Below are positions 12,085-23,319 of a DNA stretch of 64,000 bases, piece by piece. Below the pieces are notes generated by a model that saw nothing but the letters and a program-made list of their open reading frames with translations, did no database searches and was not told the origin of the DNA. A program made the position numbers and the translations under genes. Within the stretch, counting starts at the first letter, position 1, and each line of letters opens with the position of its first letter. Source of the DNA: Hemileia vastatrix (Eukaryota > Basidiomycota > Pucciniomycetes > Pucciniales > Zaghouaniaceae); the NCBI GenBank assembly GCA_030280995.1, contig JASXTE010000004.1, forward strand, positions 44,295,797 to 44,359,796, read 5' to 3'.

Positions 12085-13890
12085 TCTCTAAAAAATTTTA
12101 AACCAACAATTAACACAAAAAGGTTTATGATTTTACTTAAAATTCCTAACTGAAAGAATGTTTTTGTTTTTATTAAAAATTATCTAGCTCTTTCTTAGTA
12201 TCTCATGCTGTTTCTTGTATTTTTATGTGCAAGTTTATACAAAGCCACAAGTGAAAAGGTAAGTTTTTTTTTGAGACAGGAGTCCACCAGGAAAATATGG
12301 TAATTTTTGACATCCACCATTAGTAATAAAGCATAAATAAATCATTAATCTGTACTCTTTTCACTTGAGAATTATGTGTGCATTTTGAGTTGTGAATCTC
12401 ATTGGCCTACCCATTTTTCTTAAAAAACAAAGTGTGAATCTCCTATATAGTATTTAATTTAAATCCAAAACGTAAAAAATTTAAAGAAATTATCTTCTTA
12501 CTTATAATATTTGCTTAATTTTAGATTCATTAAAAATTAATTATTTTAATGCCAGGTTGTTTCATGGGCATAACTAAAAATAAAATCGTATTTTATTTCA
12601 CAATCTACTTTTTCATATAAGTGTTTTGATGAATATAATCACAGCATGATAAATAAAAATATAATTTTATGTATAATATAGATTCTCTTAACAACAATAC
12701 AACTTATAATTCAAAAGATAAAGAAAATAACTTGTATATTTTTTAGGACGCCCTCAGCTAAACGCTTTGGTTATCCTACATGGTTAAACTAATGCACAAT
12801 AAAGTGTTCAGTTTGAATTATCAAAAAATATTTGTAGATGTATATTATTTTCCCTTTGAGATTTTAGATTTTTTTTAAAATTTATTTTCAAAACACTAAT
12901 GAAGTTATTAGAATTGTATTTTTTATGAATTAATGAAATTAGATTGCCAAATCAATACCAGCCTACTAAATATTGGCTGATTTAATAAATAGTGCTTTAG
13001 AATTTCATCAAAGTTTTGTATTTAAATAAAGTATATCATACAATGGTTATATCTTTGAGTAATTATTCTAATCTTAAATTGACAGAAGTTATTTTTGTTG
13101 CTTCTTTTCTTATTTTTATGCATTTTTAAATTTTATCAAAAAGATTATACCCTAATAATGGAAGAATTATTCTTTCATAAAGATATACAATCAAATTTTT
13201 TAATTTTTAATTATTTCTAGAAAGTGAAAGGGAAAGTTTTACGTTGAGTCAAAATTAAGAAAAAAAACATTAGTAAGTTTTATTTTTATGGTTTTGAGTA
13301 TATAATACAGTATTCCAAAGTATAATATTTAAGAGGAATTATTGTTAAATTTTTTAGAAATATAATTCATCTAAATAGATAAAAAACTTAATGCATAAGC
13401 TAAGTATTCCTAAAATAAAATTATTAAAACTTAATTTCATATGGTTTCATCAATAAATTGCAGCTCTAAATTATGGTAAAATATATTTTTTTCTTTTTCA
13501 AAATCAAGAATTCATACTTCTTTTTTTTTGGATGTTTCAAAAAATATTTACTAAAACTTAAAAAAAAATAAAACTGATCTCTATGAAAATATATCAAGTA
13601 ATTTTAAGTCTTTTTATTCTTCAAATTTCATTAAAAAAGATAATCTGAATACATTTAATAAAAAAGGTATTGATGATTGAGAAAATTCTTAATTTTACTT
13701 TTTCTGATTTACATTGAGCTTTGAATTTTTCACCATAATTTTGACAAAGTCTCATTAATTTTTAATAAGAATATCAAGTCTATACCAAGAAGATTTTAAT
13801 TTTTGGTTCAACATAAGTTCATTCTGAGTTGCTTCTCAGTTTCATCAAACTTCAATTTGAGGACTTTTTTAGAAAGTCCCACACCAAGCA
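12085..13890 (+). mobile_element. Partial copy of the large CACTA-type element interior and right end
   Basis: The interior at about 12.29-12.45 kb aligns with 8.13-8.30 kb of the large CACTA element, sharing for example TTAATCTGTA followed by TTTTCACTTGA. The right end at 13.81-13.89 kb keeps diverged GAGTTC-type subterminal repeats and a decayed GGACTT…AAGTCC palindrome. No left end is visible. There is no coding sequence. Confidence 0.6.
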
Positions 13891-13904
13891 AAATAAATTT
13901 CATG

Positions 13905-14340
13905 GCAAGGATCTGTTTTAAAATAGAACAACACTGAAATGTAACAAAAGTTACATTAGATAGAAATAATAATTAGTACAAGATCGCACTGGTAACAGAG
14001 CCAGAAAAGTACTTTGAGAAAGCTTCTCCCCTTTTCCCATAGACTGAAATGTACCAAAAATTACACCAGTGATTTAAATACTTAGTGCAAGTTGCCACAC
14101 TTATACCAGAGAGAGAAAAAAAACTTAGTGTAGATGCCAACCTACACCAGAGCCAGAAATAAATTCAGAAAATAAAATAAAGTGATTTGAATCTTTTTAA
14201 ACTTTATGAATTTTACATTATGAGTGTTAAATTTGAATTCCTAAGGATGAGAGCTATCCAATGGTACCATTGAAAGTATATATTTTTATTTGTTATGATA
14301 TAATAAATTGTAAATTTTTTGTTTATGAAGTTGTTAATCT
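13905..14340 (-). repeat. LTR fragment, family 3-like, reverse strand
   Basis: Resembles 18.06-18.24 kb and 10.6-10.8 kb, including a GATGAGA…CCAATGG…ACC block followed by a TATATTT stretch. Both borders are degraded and no target duplication is seen. Confidence 0.55.
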
Positions 14341-15265
14341 CAAAGTTCTTCTCTAATCTAGTTTCAAACATTTCCCCATCTTCCACTGAATTCCATATGC
14401 GTCATTGAAATTTCCAGCCTACTTATGTAAATATAGTCACATGATCTTCAAAAACCACCTCCAGATCTCATCTGGAGGTGAGAAATAAACTATTTAAACT
14501 ACCAAAAAAAAGTTGTAAAAAATCCAAAAAAAAAAAGTGAAAATAGCCTGACATCTCAGCTCAAAAAAAATCTATTTTTTTTGGCTTTCTGCGTAACCCT
14601 AATCTTTGAATTAAAAATCAACAATTTTTTTTTTGAATATTAGGGGATATCAAAGTTAGAAATATTCCATTTCAAAATACCACGTTTTTCCACCAAATCA
14701 ACCATGATTATTTTTTAAAATATGCCATATTGTGCCACCAAAACACCTTTTCATTGAGAAGTAATGTCAAGTTTGTGGCTTTCTTTTTGTGTTGTGAAAT
14801 ACCATTTAAATAATTACAAATTTTTAACTTTGAAACCCCCAATAGCTGTATCTTTATGGTTAACTCTTGAAAAAAATCATCACAGTCCTTACCGCAATGA
14901 TGTTCTGACTTGCTTGATTAGTTTTCATGTGATTATATTTTGGGCTTATATATTTTTAAGAGCTTGACAGACTTGCATGTTTTACATGATTAAAGTTTAT
15001 TAAGGATTGTAACTGGACATGGTTGCATTTTTATATACACACTAAAATTGATGAATTAATAATTCTTTGTATCATTTACCCTTTTTATGAAATTAAATAT
15101 TTTATACTAATTTATTTACTTGCATTTTATTTTTGATAAATGGTGATGATATTTTAAAATCATCTAGTATTTTCCAGCGGAATCCAGCAACTGCTTTTTT
15201 TTCTTGTGAAGCCCCTTGTATATTTTCATGAGTTGCCAAAACCTTAGGGTTAATCTGGTAGCTTT
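14341..15265. other. AT-rich intergenic stretch, nothing recognised
   Basis: Contains homopolymer runs and one forward ORF of 67 codons (14764-14967) with no recognised domain. No terminal repeats or RNA genes are visible. Confidence 0.4.
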
Positions 15266-15552
15266 TTATTGCGGGAAACTTTGGAGAACGAATTCCATAA
15301 CTCTTCTTTGTTCGAAATACTTTGTTTTTTGATGTATAAATTTAAGACATTTGAAGATTTCGGAATGAATTTTTGGGTCGTTGAGTCTTGTAGCCAGACC
15401 TCGTTGGTACAGGTAGGTGACATAAAGAGAAACTTGCGACTCTTTAAGATTGTTGATCAAATTGCTTTTTAAAGTTAAAAATGGAATATCTCCGGTATTC
15501 GATGTTTGACTAAAAAAGTATTTGTCCCCAATGGAATCCAATAACGATTCAT
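15266..15552 (-). CDS. Exon-like remnant of an unrecognised host gene
   Basis: A minus-strand frame reads from just behind a pyrimidine-rich tract and AAAAG at about 15555 (a plausible splice acceptor) to a stop at 15266. The product of about 95 residues is lysine-rich and helical in character and ends EFVLQSFPQ. Unlike its surroundings, this block is not repeated in the window and has a less extreme base composition, which suggests host sequence rather than a transposon. The function is unknown. It may belong to the same locus as the membrane-protein exons at 16.1-16.9 kb. Confidence 0.4.
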
Positions 15553-16088
15553 CTTTTCAAGAAAAAAAACAGAAATCAAATAGGATCAGCAGGTCGAAAC
15601 AATAGAATATGGTCAATTCGAAAATCAATATTTTTATGAAAAAATAAATTTTTTAGACCCAAGCATTTCAACTTCGACAACGTTGAAGTTAAACTTTAGT
15701 GCCAAGAGAATGAGTTGTGTGTTGTCTCAGATAGTCTAAAACTTACTTTTGACTTCAAGTTGGCGCATAGATTCTAGATCGGTTAAATATTCGAAACCCT
15801 AAAGTCAGCTAGGAAGTAGTTAATAATTGTAAATCATGTCTTACCCAAAAAATATCTTCTTTCCATAAAGTATTTCATGAATTTTTTCCTAAGTGAGCTA
15901 AACTTCGTCTGTAAGTTTGATCGGTAGTAGGTCGTTAAATAATCTCGCCATTTTACGTTGTCCGACTCGCGATGGTTTGGCGAATGAACTTCCGCAGAGG
16001 AAGACACCTCTATCTTACTAAAAGGTACGGTCTCTTTCTCTCCTTGAAATCGACGGCAAAATAATTAATATAATGCATTTCTCTCTGG

Positions 16089-16937
16089 TTAGGTCAATCT
16101 AAAGGAGCTACCTATTGGATCTTGGGTAACTAGAATTGCCCAAGTCCGCACCTGTTTTGGATATTCTCCATTTTGAAATATTTTAGAGTTATCAGTTGGA
16201 TGATATTTTTCTGGATAACCTTCAGTTTGAGATATTGAAGAGACATCTGGTTGGTTAAATCTTTCTGCATAATCTTCATGTTGAGATTTTGATGTGCTAA
16301 GCGGTTTGTAATTGAAATTTGATTTTGGCCAAAGTTGCAAGTAGTTAGGTGAGCTTTTTTTTTTAGAAGTCCGATTCACTTTTCTGACAAATTTGATGTC
16401 ATTACCATGAGGCACTTTATCCATTTCTGTAAAAAGATATGATCCCAGACATGAAGAAAAGGCAAAGAACCATAAAAAGAAAATGGTAAAAAGCATATTG
16501 AAAGAAAACAATACGGGGATATAATCACAGTAAATCTCAATCTTTGAGTTATCAAATTCAATCCCAATGAGTAACAATATTAGCGTAAGGAAGTTTATTA
16601 TTACTTTTACAACAGAAAAAGGAACCTCATAAGTTTTGAATACAGGTTGTAGCTTTGGTGGATAAATTGTAAGCGCTAATATATGTTCCAGTGAGCTGAC
16701 TGGCCACCACAAGCATGAAACTAAAATATGTCAACCAAACTAAAATAGTGAATATAGTAAGGATACTCGAACCATCCGGTAAATGATCATAGGGGATAAG
16801 GAAAAATATTATATATTGTTTGCTCTTCTCAAAAAAGTTTTTGACAGCCCCTTTTACATCCCTTTCAGCTTGCAGGAGGACGTTCTCATGGCCAATTGAA
16901 TTTAACAACCCATTAAATTCTCTTTCCTTTTCTAACC
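16089..16937 (-). pseudogene. Multi-pass membrane protein exon(s), frameshifted
   Basis: The exon starts at 16937 behind an acceptor ending TTTTCAG and reads GLEKEREFNG…, then a hydrophobic segment around LTIFTILVWLTYFSF. Near 16.69 kb the frame shifts once (…VASQLTG, then …LALTIYPPKLQ in another frame). It continues through two or three more hydrophobic segments (INFLTLILLLIGI, FNMLFTIFFLWFFAF), giving three or four predicted membrane spans. The C-terminal third is polar, with imperfect repeats of the type EGYPEKY/EDYAERF. The sequence occurs once in the window. I do not recognise the family. The frameshift could be decay or an unseen small intron. Confidence 0.5.
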
Positions 16938-17873
16938 CTGAAAATGAGGCAGTTTAGTGGGTAAATTATAGTTAAAACAAACTTCATCGGTCCATTCCAC
17001 TTCACCTTACTTACTTTCTTAAAACAGTTTTACTATTTATGATATACATCATGCACCTTTTCCCCCAAAAAGGAAGCTTAGATGATTCTCACAAGGATTA
17101 TATTGGCGAGTGGTACGATTCTACACTTAACCACGACATTGTAAAACTATATGAACATCGATGAAGATTATAGGCAATGTTTTGGTCAATCTCCAGAATC
17201 CCCTTCCATGTATGTACATACACTCACCCCTTTATTTCATGTTCCCCCATGGTTGAAAACCAGAAAAGAAAAATGACTCCTGGAAGCAAGTGCCAATCTT
17301 TAACATCACAAAAAAACACCTAGTACCTATTTGCACGTGCCAGCGTCTATATTTACTTTTAACTCAAAACAAATTCGGTTCTGATGCCGCGCCAAATGCA
17401 GTATTCGATAAGCGGGCTTCACGGAAGAATTACACCTATTCTAGAAGTTAGTTAAGTCAAAGATATGGATTAGAAACTGCTATGCGGCCCCACTACTTTT
17501 TAATTTATTTTATTTTTTGGTGTAACGTTGACTTAGCCCAGTTTTGCCTCGGCTGAAATAAGTCCGTGAAGTTCACACCATAAGGACCATCGCATTTGAG
17601 TGCCTAAGTTCAGGGTGGGATAAATTCATATTTTGTCTTAAGCTGATGGTGAGGTAGGGCAGAAGCACTTTCTAGAAAATGAAAAATTGTTTTGGTGTTG
17701 ATATATACTCTGCTTTTAATTAGGCTTATAAAGTGCCATCTTTGAGATATCTTCTTAAATAAATATATGATGCTCCACTTGATAATACTTAAACATAAGC
17801 TGGAAACCAAAAAATGAAAAGAAATTAAAAGTGAAGAAAAGGAAACAAAAGGAGGGAAAAAAACTCATACAGT
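16938..17873. other. Non-repeat sequence upstream of the membrane-protein exons
   Basis: GC content is higher than in the neighbouring transposons, and no element termini are visible. Upstream exons of the minus-strand gene could lie here, but I could not delimit any with both splice sites. Short ORFs at 17.6-17.97 kb are not convincing. Confidence 0.35.
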
Positions 17874-18250
17874 GTAGAAAGATTCTTACAGTTGCCTTGC
17901 AGTAAGCAGAATCCAACGGAGTTGGATAAACAAGAGAAACCCCTGTCCCTTTAAAGTAAATGTGAGTGCTCAATTAACTAAGCTTAAGTGTCTACTTGAT
18001 AAGAAAACAACTTGTTGACCAGTTTTTATTGATTCTTTTGAGATGTTTAGAATATGTGTTTAAAGAAAAATAACCAAAATGCAACAAAACTTACTCCAGA
18101 AAAAAAGTAATAAAATGATTGACTTTAAAGGTTTTTAAAGAGTTTTATGAAATGAAACAGATCTTATTTTTGAGTTATTGAGGATGAGACCTTTCCAATG
18201 GCACCCTACAAGTATATATTTATGAGTTTTTAAGTGAAATGATTGATATT
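17874..18250 (-). repeat. LTR (family 3), left part, split by the Harbinger element
   Basis: On the plus strand it starts TGTAGAAAGATTCTTACAG, nearly identical to 10412 onward, and follows that LTR up to 18250. It breaks there exactly at the Harbinger terminus. Similar LTR sequence resumes at 33385, beyond the other Harbinger end, up to about 33480. Confidence 0.75.
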
Positions 18251-18282
18251 AGGGGGTATCAATGTTCAGGGATCCGCAATTA
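18251..18282 (+). repeat. Left terminal inverted repeat of the Harbinger
   Basis: 32 bp matching the inverse of 33353-33384 with one mismatch at position 7. Its inner part begins a perfect 12-bp-arm palindrome around ATCCGCAATTAA (18272-18296). Confidence 0.9.
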
Positions 18283-18618
18283 AATTAATTGCGGATAAAA
18301 ATCCTTATACCCCAATTATCTTCCGCAATTATTTTTGCTAATAATTGGGTTATTAGACACTTTACGTGTCAATGTTCACCTCTTATCTGACATTTTTTTA
18401 CTCAATTTTCCATAACCACATCTTGGACAACCTTCTGTCATAACCACATCTTGACCTACTTTCTGCCATAACCACATCTTGGACTACTCTCTGGATATGG
18501 CTTCTACCTTGCTGAACACTCACATTCTCGTCCCATCCTGTCCATTCTATCCACTCAGAACCCCTCACCATCTCATCTGCTTGTTTCTGCTCCTTTTCAT
18601 CTTCATTTATATTTTAAC

Positions 18619-19967
18619 ATGCCTCGTCGTCCTAGATCTTCTCAAAGGCAGCCATCACCAAGTTGTTCTTCAAATCCCACTACTCCCACTTTCCCCCGCT
18701 CAGCCAAGAAATCAAAGACTGTTCAATTAAAAAAAGATGACCATCTCATTCTTATCAACTGGCTGAAAACCAAATCTAACTATGATTCTTGTTTGGTACT
18801 GAGTATGCCACTAAAGTAGGACGGCCCCCCGCATCAAAAGTTAATGGCTATCTTCTAATGGCAAATGAATTACGCAATAAGACCAAGGGAAGGATTGATA
18901 TTTTGCCTAAACAGATGTCTGAAAGCTTCAAGCATTACCGAGCAAAATACAAGAAGGCAAAGGCTCTTTCATCTTCCACTGGTTTTGGGATTACCGACAA
19001 TGATATAACTAAGGGCATAAAATCCATAGACGATAAACTTGATTCTTTATGTCCTTACTTTAAAGAGATGGATGCAATTTTTGGAGAGAGAGCTGATGTT
19101 AATCCTGTAAACATGTTGGATAGAGAAGATCCTATCTCTGAACATGATGTCGAAGCAAATCTTTTCCCATCCTCTTCCTCCACTCAAGCCTCCCCTCATT
19201 TGAATGAGACATATCTAGATAGCTTTTCTGTAGATCCTATAGGTGATTTAACCCAACCAAATCTAACTCAGGTCTGTTTCTTTTTTCTTTTATCTTATCA
19301 ATTCTATTTTTTATTTACTTATCTTTTTCTTATTTCTTAAAAGGCTGATGAACAAACCCAGGATCCTCAATCAACTGAGTCTGAAGCTAGTGACAATGAT
19401 GAGGAGGAAAATGCTACGTTAATCAAAAAGAGAAGGGCTTCAAGTAGTCTAAATTTCCTCTCCCAAAGAAGACGAAAAAGTGATACTTCATCATAAACAC
19501 CTTTTTCTTCGATGGAACAGGTTTTAGAGAAACGTGATGCTGGTAAGTGATATCATACCTCTTATTACTTTACTCTGCTTTTCTTCTACTTTATGTTAAT
19601 TTTTATTCTCACTCTAGAACAAGTGGAAATTGCTAAAGAGACTCTAAGCTTTGAAAAGAAGAAATACGAGCTCTCTTTAAGGAGGGATGACAGAGTACAA
19701 GATTTGGAAGAGAGGAAGTACAAGCTCTCCTTACAGAAGGATGATCGGGTCCAAGATTTGGAGGAGAAGAAGTTCGAGTTAACTCTTAGTATTAAAAAAT
19801 CCAAAAAAGAGGAAAAAACACTCAAGCATCAAAACTTAATGGAACAGATGAAGTATAAGCATGATCTTCAAGAAAGTTCTAAAAAGAAAGATTTCTTGAT
19901 TGAATGCATTAAAGCAAAAAAATCTGTTGAAGAAATAGAACAATTAATGAAATTTTTTGTTGACTAG
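18619..19967 (+). pseudogene. Harbinger Myb/trihelix-like DNA-binding protein, spliced, lightly broken
   Basis: The second Harbinger protein normally binds the element ends and escorts the transposase into the nucleus. The start is ATG at 18619 (MPRRPRSS…). A trihelix/Myb-like domain follows, from VQLKKDDHLILINWL to LCPYFKEMDAIFG, then an acidic linker and a coiled-coil tail with repeated DDRVQDLEE units. Two introns are clear: 19272-19343 (phase 0) and 19543-19617 (GTAAGT…CTCTAG). Splicing joins frames into about 400 residues ending MKFFVD at 19967. Two lesions are visible: a frameshift at about 18788 (NYD | LFGTEY) and an in-frame TAA at 19494. Both are small, so it was intact until recently. 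Its partner is the transposase at 31481-32791. Confidence 0.8.
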
Positions 19968-20100
19968 TTTCTTTTATTTCTTTCACACTTCATGTGTTCA
20001 TATTTATTTGTACATAAATTTTACAATTATTTTCTGTATTTCTTGAAATATCGTATTTTAATGTTAAATATTCTTTTTTTAAATAAAATTTTCAAATCTC

Positions 20101-20518
20101 CTTTGAAAATTTGACAATCCCCCACCCCTGGATTTTTTTGAAGTAAGGGGTGGGTATCACAAAAATTCTTTCATGTCATGAATCTTGAAAGTTTTATATG
20201 AAAATTTGGCTTTACTACCCCCTGCATTTTACCGGTATCCCAAAAATTCTTACATGTCAAGAATTTCACAAGTCTTATAAGAAATTTTGGCAAAACCCCC
20301 CATGGATTTTATTGAAGTAAGGGACAGGTATCACAAAAATATTTACAAGTCAAAAAAATTCTATATCTGTTTAAAAAAATTGGCAATACTCTCCCCTGCA
20401 TTTTATTGAAGCAAGGGGTGGGTATCACCAAAATTTTTCTAACTCATCAATTTCACATGTCAGATTTGAAAATTTGGCAATACCCCCCCCTGCATTTTAT
20501 TGAAGTAAGGGGTGGAAG
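20101..20518 (+). repeat. Minisatellite of about 100-bp units, roughly four copies
   Basis: Each unit has a C-rich block (ACCCCCCCCTGCATTTTATT or variant), then GAAGTAAGGGGTGGGTATCA, an AAAAATTCTT stretch and a TCAAGAATTT-like stretch. The C-rich block and the AAGGGGTGGGT block in each unit can pair. It lies downstream of the Myb gene, inside the Harbinger. Confidence 0.8.
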
Positions 20519-20815
20519 TCATCTAAATTTAATATAATTACATAAATTATTAAATAAATATCTAATATATATCAATTTCCCTAGTTTAAAGTAATAACAA
20601 TTCCTCAAGCCAAAATGCAGACCAAGTCGAGAAACAAAAGTTTGGGACTTTCCACAGGTATAGACAAGAGGAACCCCATGAAACAAATAAATGTTATCAT
20701 GATTACCTGTTATACAACACAAGGTCCTTGGCCCATTACTTTAGTTGAGGAAATTGATATATAAAAAATATTTATTAAAAAGTTATGAAAAAATATAAAA
20801 TTTTTGATGACAACT

Positions 20816-21460
20816 CTAATCCCCATACTTTTTTGATCTAGATAAAGTTTTTTTAAATTGATTAACTTTACTTTCTTTCTTTATTTTGATGATTCTTTGA
20901 ATCAACTTTTGACTTATTTGAAAAGAACAACCGAAATGAGTGAAATCTTGACAGGATTCCAAACCAGGAGGAGCTTTGGTCATTTGATGATTATCCTTAG
21001 AAGAATTCCAAATAGTTTCGATGATACCATTTCCCAAACCAAAATCAATGATGCACTGGTGGTCTGGAAAATATAAACCATGTCCTTTGATTTTAGCTGG
21101 AGATGGTATTGGGTGGCCAGTTATCGGATTGATATATGAGAATATTCCAAAAGTAAGAAAATTGGCATCATTCCTATCGATATGAATCCTATTGTGGAAT
21201 CCATAATGAGTGATAATAACATTAGAAAATAAAAGATATTCGTGGCTGATATCTTCCCATTCGGAGTCACACCAATTCGGTATTCAAACTTTGGTTGCAA
21301 GTTCATGATTTTCTTCAAATGCTTTATTACAGAGCTTGTTGAGTCAAAAAGCAAGAAAAGAGTCAAAGGAAGGTAGAGTGTCCCATAAGCGAAAATCTTC
21401 ATCTTTTTGAGCTTTAGTGATATTCTTGACCAACGAATATATGCCTATATAATTGAAATT
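20816..21460 (-). pseudogene. TET/JBP-like 2OG-Fe(II) dioxygenase, pseudogene
   Basis: One continuous minus-strand frame with two in-frame TGA codons (21344-21346 and 21284-21286). Landmarks in order: a WDTLPSFDSF region, NVIITHYGFHNRIHIDRND with the HxD iron motif at 21176-21184, FGIFSYINPITG, a GHGLYFPDHQ stretch, GIIETIWNSS followed by a second His in DNHQMT, then FTHFGCSFQIS and a lysine-rich tail ending SKKYGD. This order fits the Tet-like oxygenases that are expanded in basidiomycetes and there associate with transposons; active members oxidise 5-methylcytosine. In FTHFG I would expect an Arg that holds 2-oxoglutarate, and His is present instead. The upstream part is unclear. It lies between the two Harbinger genes, so it may be cargo. 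Family call is by motif only. Confidence 0.6.
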
Positions 21461-22472
21461 CCTAGATAATAATCATATAAGAGTTTCAGAATCCTTATCC
21501 TCTAAATATGCAATATAAAAATGTGAAATAAGACAAGTGAAATTTGGAAAAAAGGCTCAACTTCAAAGGTCAAAATCTCAGCAACCACTGAACCTAATTC
21601 AAACCTGTTTGTGGAAAATGAAAGATATGCTTTAGTAGAATCTTCAGTTAAAGGACATGTGATTTAAATAAACCTAACCCTAATTTGTTACATAAAAAAA
21701 TGAAATAAAAATTTAAATTGGGAAAAAAAAGGCTCAAATTTAACGGTCAATATCTCAGCAACCACTGAATCAAATTCAAATCTGTTTGCAGGAAATGAAA
21801 GGTAGCCTTCAGGAGAATCTTCAGTAAAAAGAACATTAGATTCGAATAAACCTAACCCTAATTGCAAGTCTGATTTTCAAAATTTTACAAAAACTTGAAA
21901 AGTGGTAATGAAGATGAGATCAAAAGGAGTTTTATAAGTTCACTGTTATCCAGATAAGAGTCATACATATATTTAAGTATGAAGTTTTCATAAAAGGAAT
22001 GAGATATCATATAGGCATGAAAAAAAGGAGATGAAACTTACCTTGATTGAAAAGTAGGAAAAATAGAGTGAGAAAGATTGATGTTGGAATTGTGGGGGAA
22101 TTGAATATGGAGTAAGTGAAATGCATAAAGAATGTGCAATGTATGTGTTTCAATGAAATGGAGCCAAAAAAAAGTGAAATAAGGGAAAGGGGGGATAATG
22201 ACAATGCCAAGGAGGGATGAAGAGTAGGGTGATGGAGCTAAAAAATAAAGTAAAGAGGGAGAGAAAAAAAGGTTAATTATACCATTGAAATCCAAAATAA
22301 CCACTTACAAAAAAAATTTAGATAAAAAAAATAAAATAAACAGAAAAAAACAAAAAAAATTATAATTAGTAATCAAAAAATCAAAAAAAAAGAATAAAAT
22401 GACTTACCTGGAGAGATGAGATGACAAAATGAATGAAACCAAATTGTTTGAGGGATGTTGGAGGAGAATAGG
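21461..22472. repeat. Non-coding Harbinger interior with a tandem duplication
   Basis: Two diverged copies of about 150 bp (around 21535-21700 and 21712-21865) share TCTCAGCAACCACTGAA and AATAAACCTAACCCTAAT. The rest is purine-rich sequence without a convincing gene. ORFs at 22.0-22.3 kb are low in complexity. Confidence 0.65.
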
Positions 22473-22477
22473 AAAAG

Positions 22478-23302
22478 TGTCAGCCAGGCTACCAGACTTA
22501 CCCAGTGAAATAAGCAATTATTTACTGGATGAAGCCGCACCTTATCATCTTTAATTATTATTTAATTATCATTTAGTTACATTAAAATTAGTTATAAATT
22601 AACTAGTTACAGAATGTAAAAATTAAATTAATTAATTAAATAAATAAGTAAAATTAAAATTATAATTTTGTCCCTTATATTTTTCTCCAACACCGTGCTC
22701 AATTGACAGGTTGGGAAAAATCAAACTTTATATTTAAAGAAAATAAACTATAAAGATAAAATAAGATTTAAATATTCAAATAATATTAAAATATATACAA
22801 ACAAATCAAATTTCTTATTTGGGATTGACATATACAGTAAATATTAAAAATATTGATGTATTTCTGACATACTCTGTAAATACATCTTTTTGACGCCTTC
22901 TTTTTAGAATAACTTTATTATTTGAAATACTCTTTCTGGAATGTTCTTTTTCTCTCTCTTTTCCTACTGTTTTTAGAATTTGTTTTCCGTGCTTTGTCTC
23001 TCCTTTGCCTATAAAAGGCCTCTCCTTTTGTTGTCTTTTGATCATTCTATTTTACCAACTCATTTTATTACAACAATAACCAACTAAACACTTATTCTTA
23101 TATTCTATATTATTAGTATTTACAATAACGTAATTCTAAATTATAATTTATATTAATATTTTAAAACCTACCTCTTTTATTGAGTAAAACATTCAGCTTT
23201 GAATTAAGAAATACGTACAAATTTGTTGAGAACCCATTAAAGCCTTTTAAATCCTCGTAGAACTACGTACCTAATCTTCTAGACAAAAAGTATACCTTGA
23301 CA
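22478..23302 (+). repeat. 5' LTR of the young chromovirus
   Basis: Ends are TGTCAGCC and CCTTGACA, with short inverted TGTCA/TGACA tips. A TATA box, TATAAAAGG, is at 23010-23018. Near the 3' end lies a small perfect hairpin, CGTAG-AA-CTACG. A reverse-strand ORF of 76 codons in the LTR is incidental. Confidence 0.96.
23010..23018 (+). promoter_or_regulatory. TATA box in the LTR
   Basis: TATAAAAGG with a CT-rich stretch downstream, a plausible core promoter for the element RNA. The same box is at 30955-30963 in the 3' LTR. Confidence 0.7.
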
Positions 23303-23304
23303 AT

Positions 23305-23319
23305 TGGGGGCCTTTCCGA
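23305..23319 (+). promoter_or_regulatory. Primer-binding site of the young chromovirus
   Basis: TGGGGGCCTTTCC starts two bases after the LTR. The older relative has TGGGGGTCTTTCC at 58601, also two bases after its LTR. A tRNA with a 3' end like GGCCCCCA would fit; I could not name it. Confidence 0.7.

Noticed and set aside
20519..20722. Reverse ORF of 67 codons downstream of the TET-like frame
   Set aside because: No match to the oxygenase C-terminus and no other support; left out as a gene.
22815..23045. 76-codon reverse ORF found in both LTRs of the young element (also 30760-30990)
   Set aside because: Its near-identity reflects the two LTR copies, and it lies over the TATA box region. 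No sign of coding.
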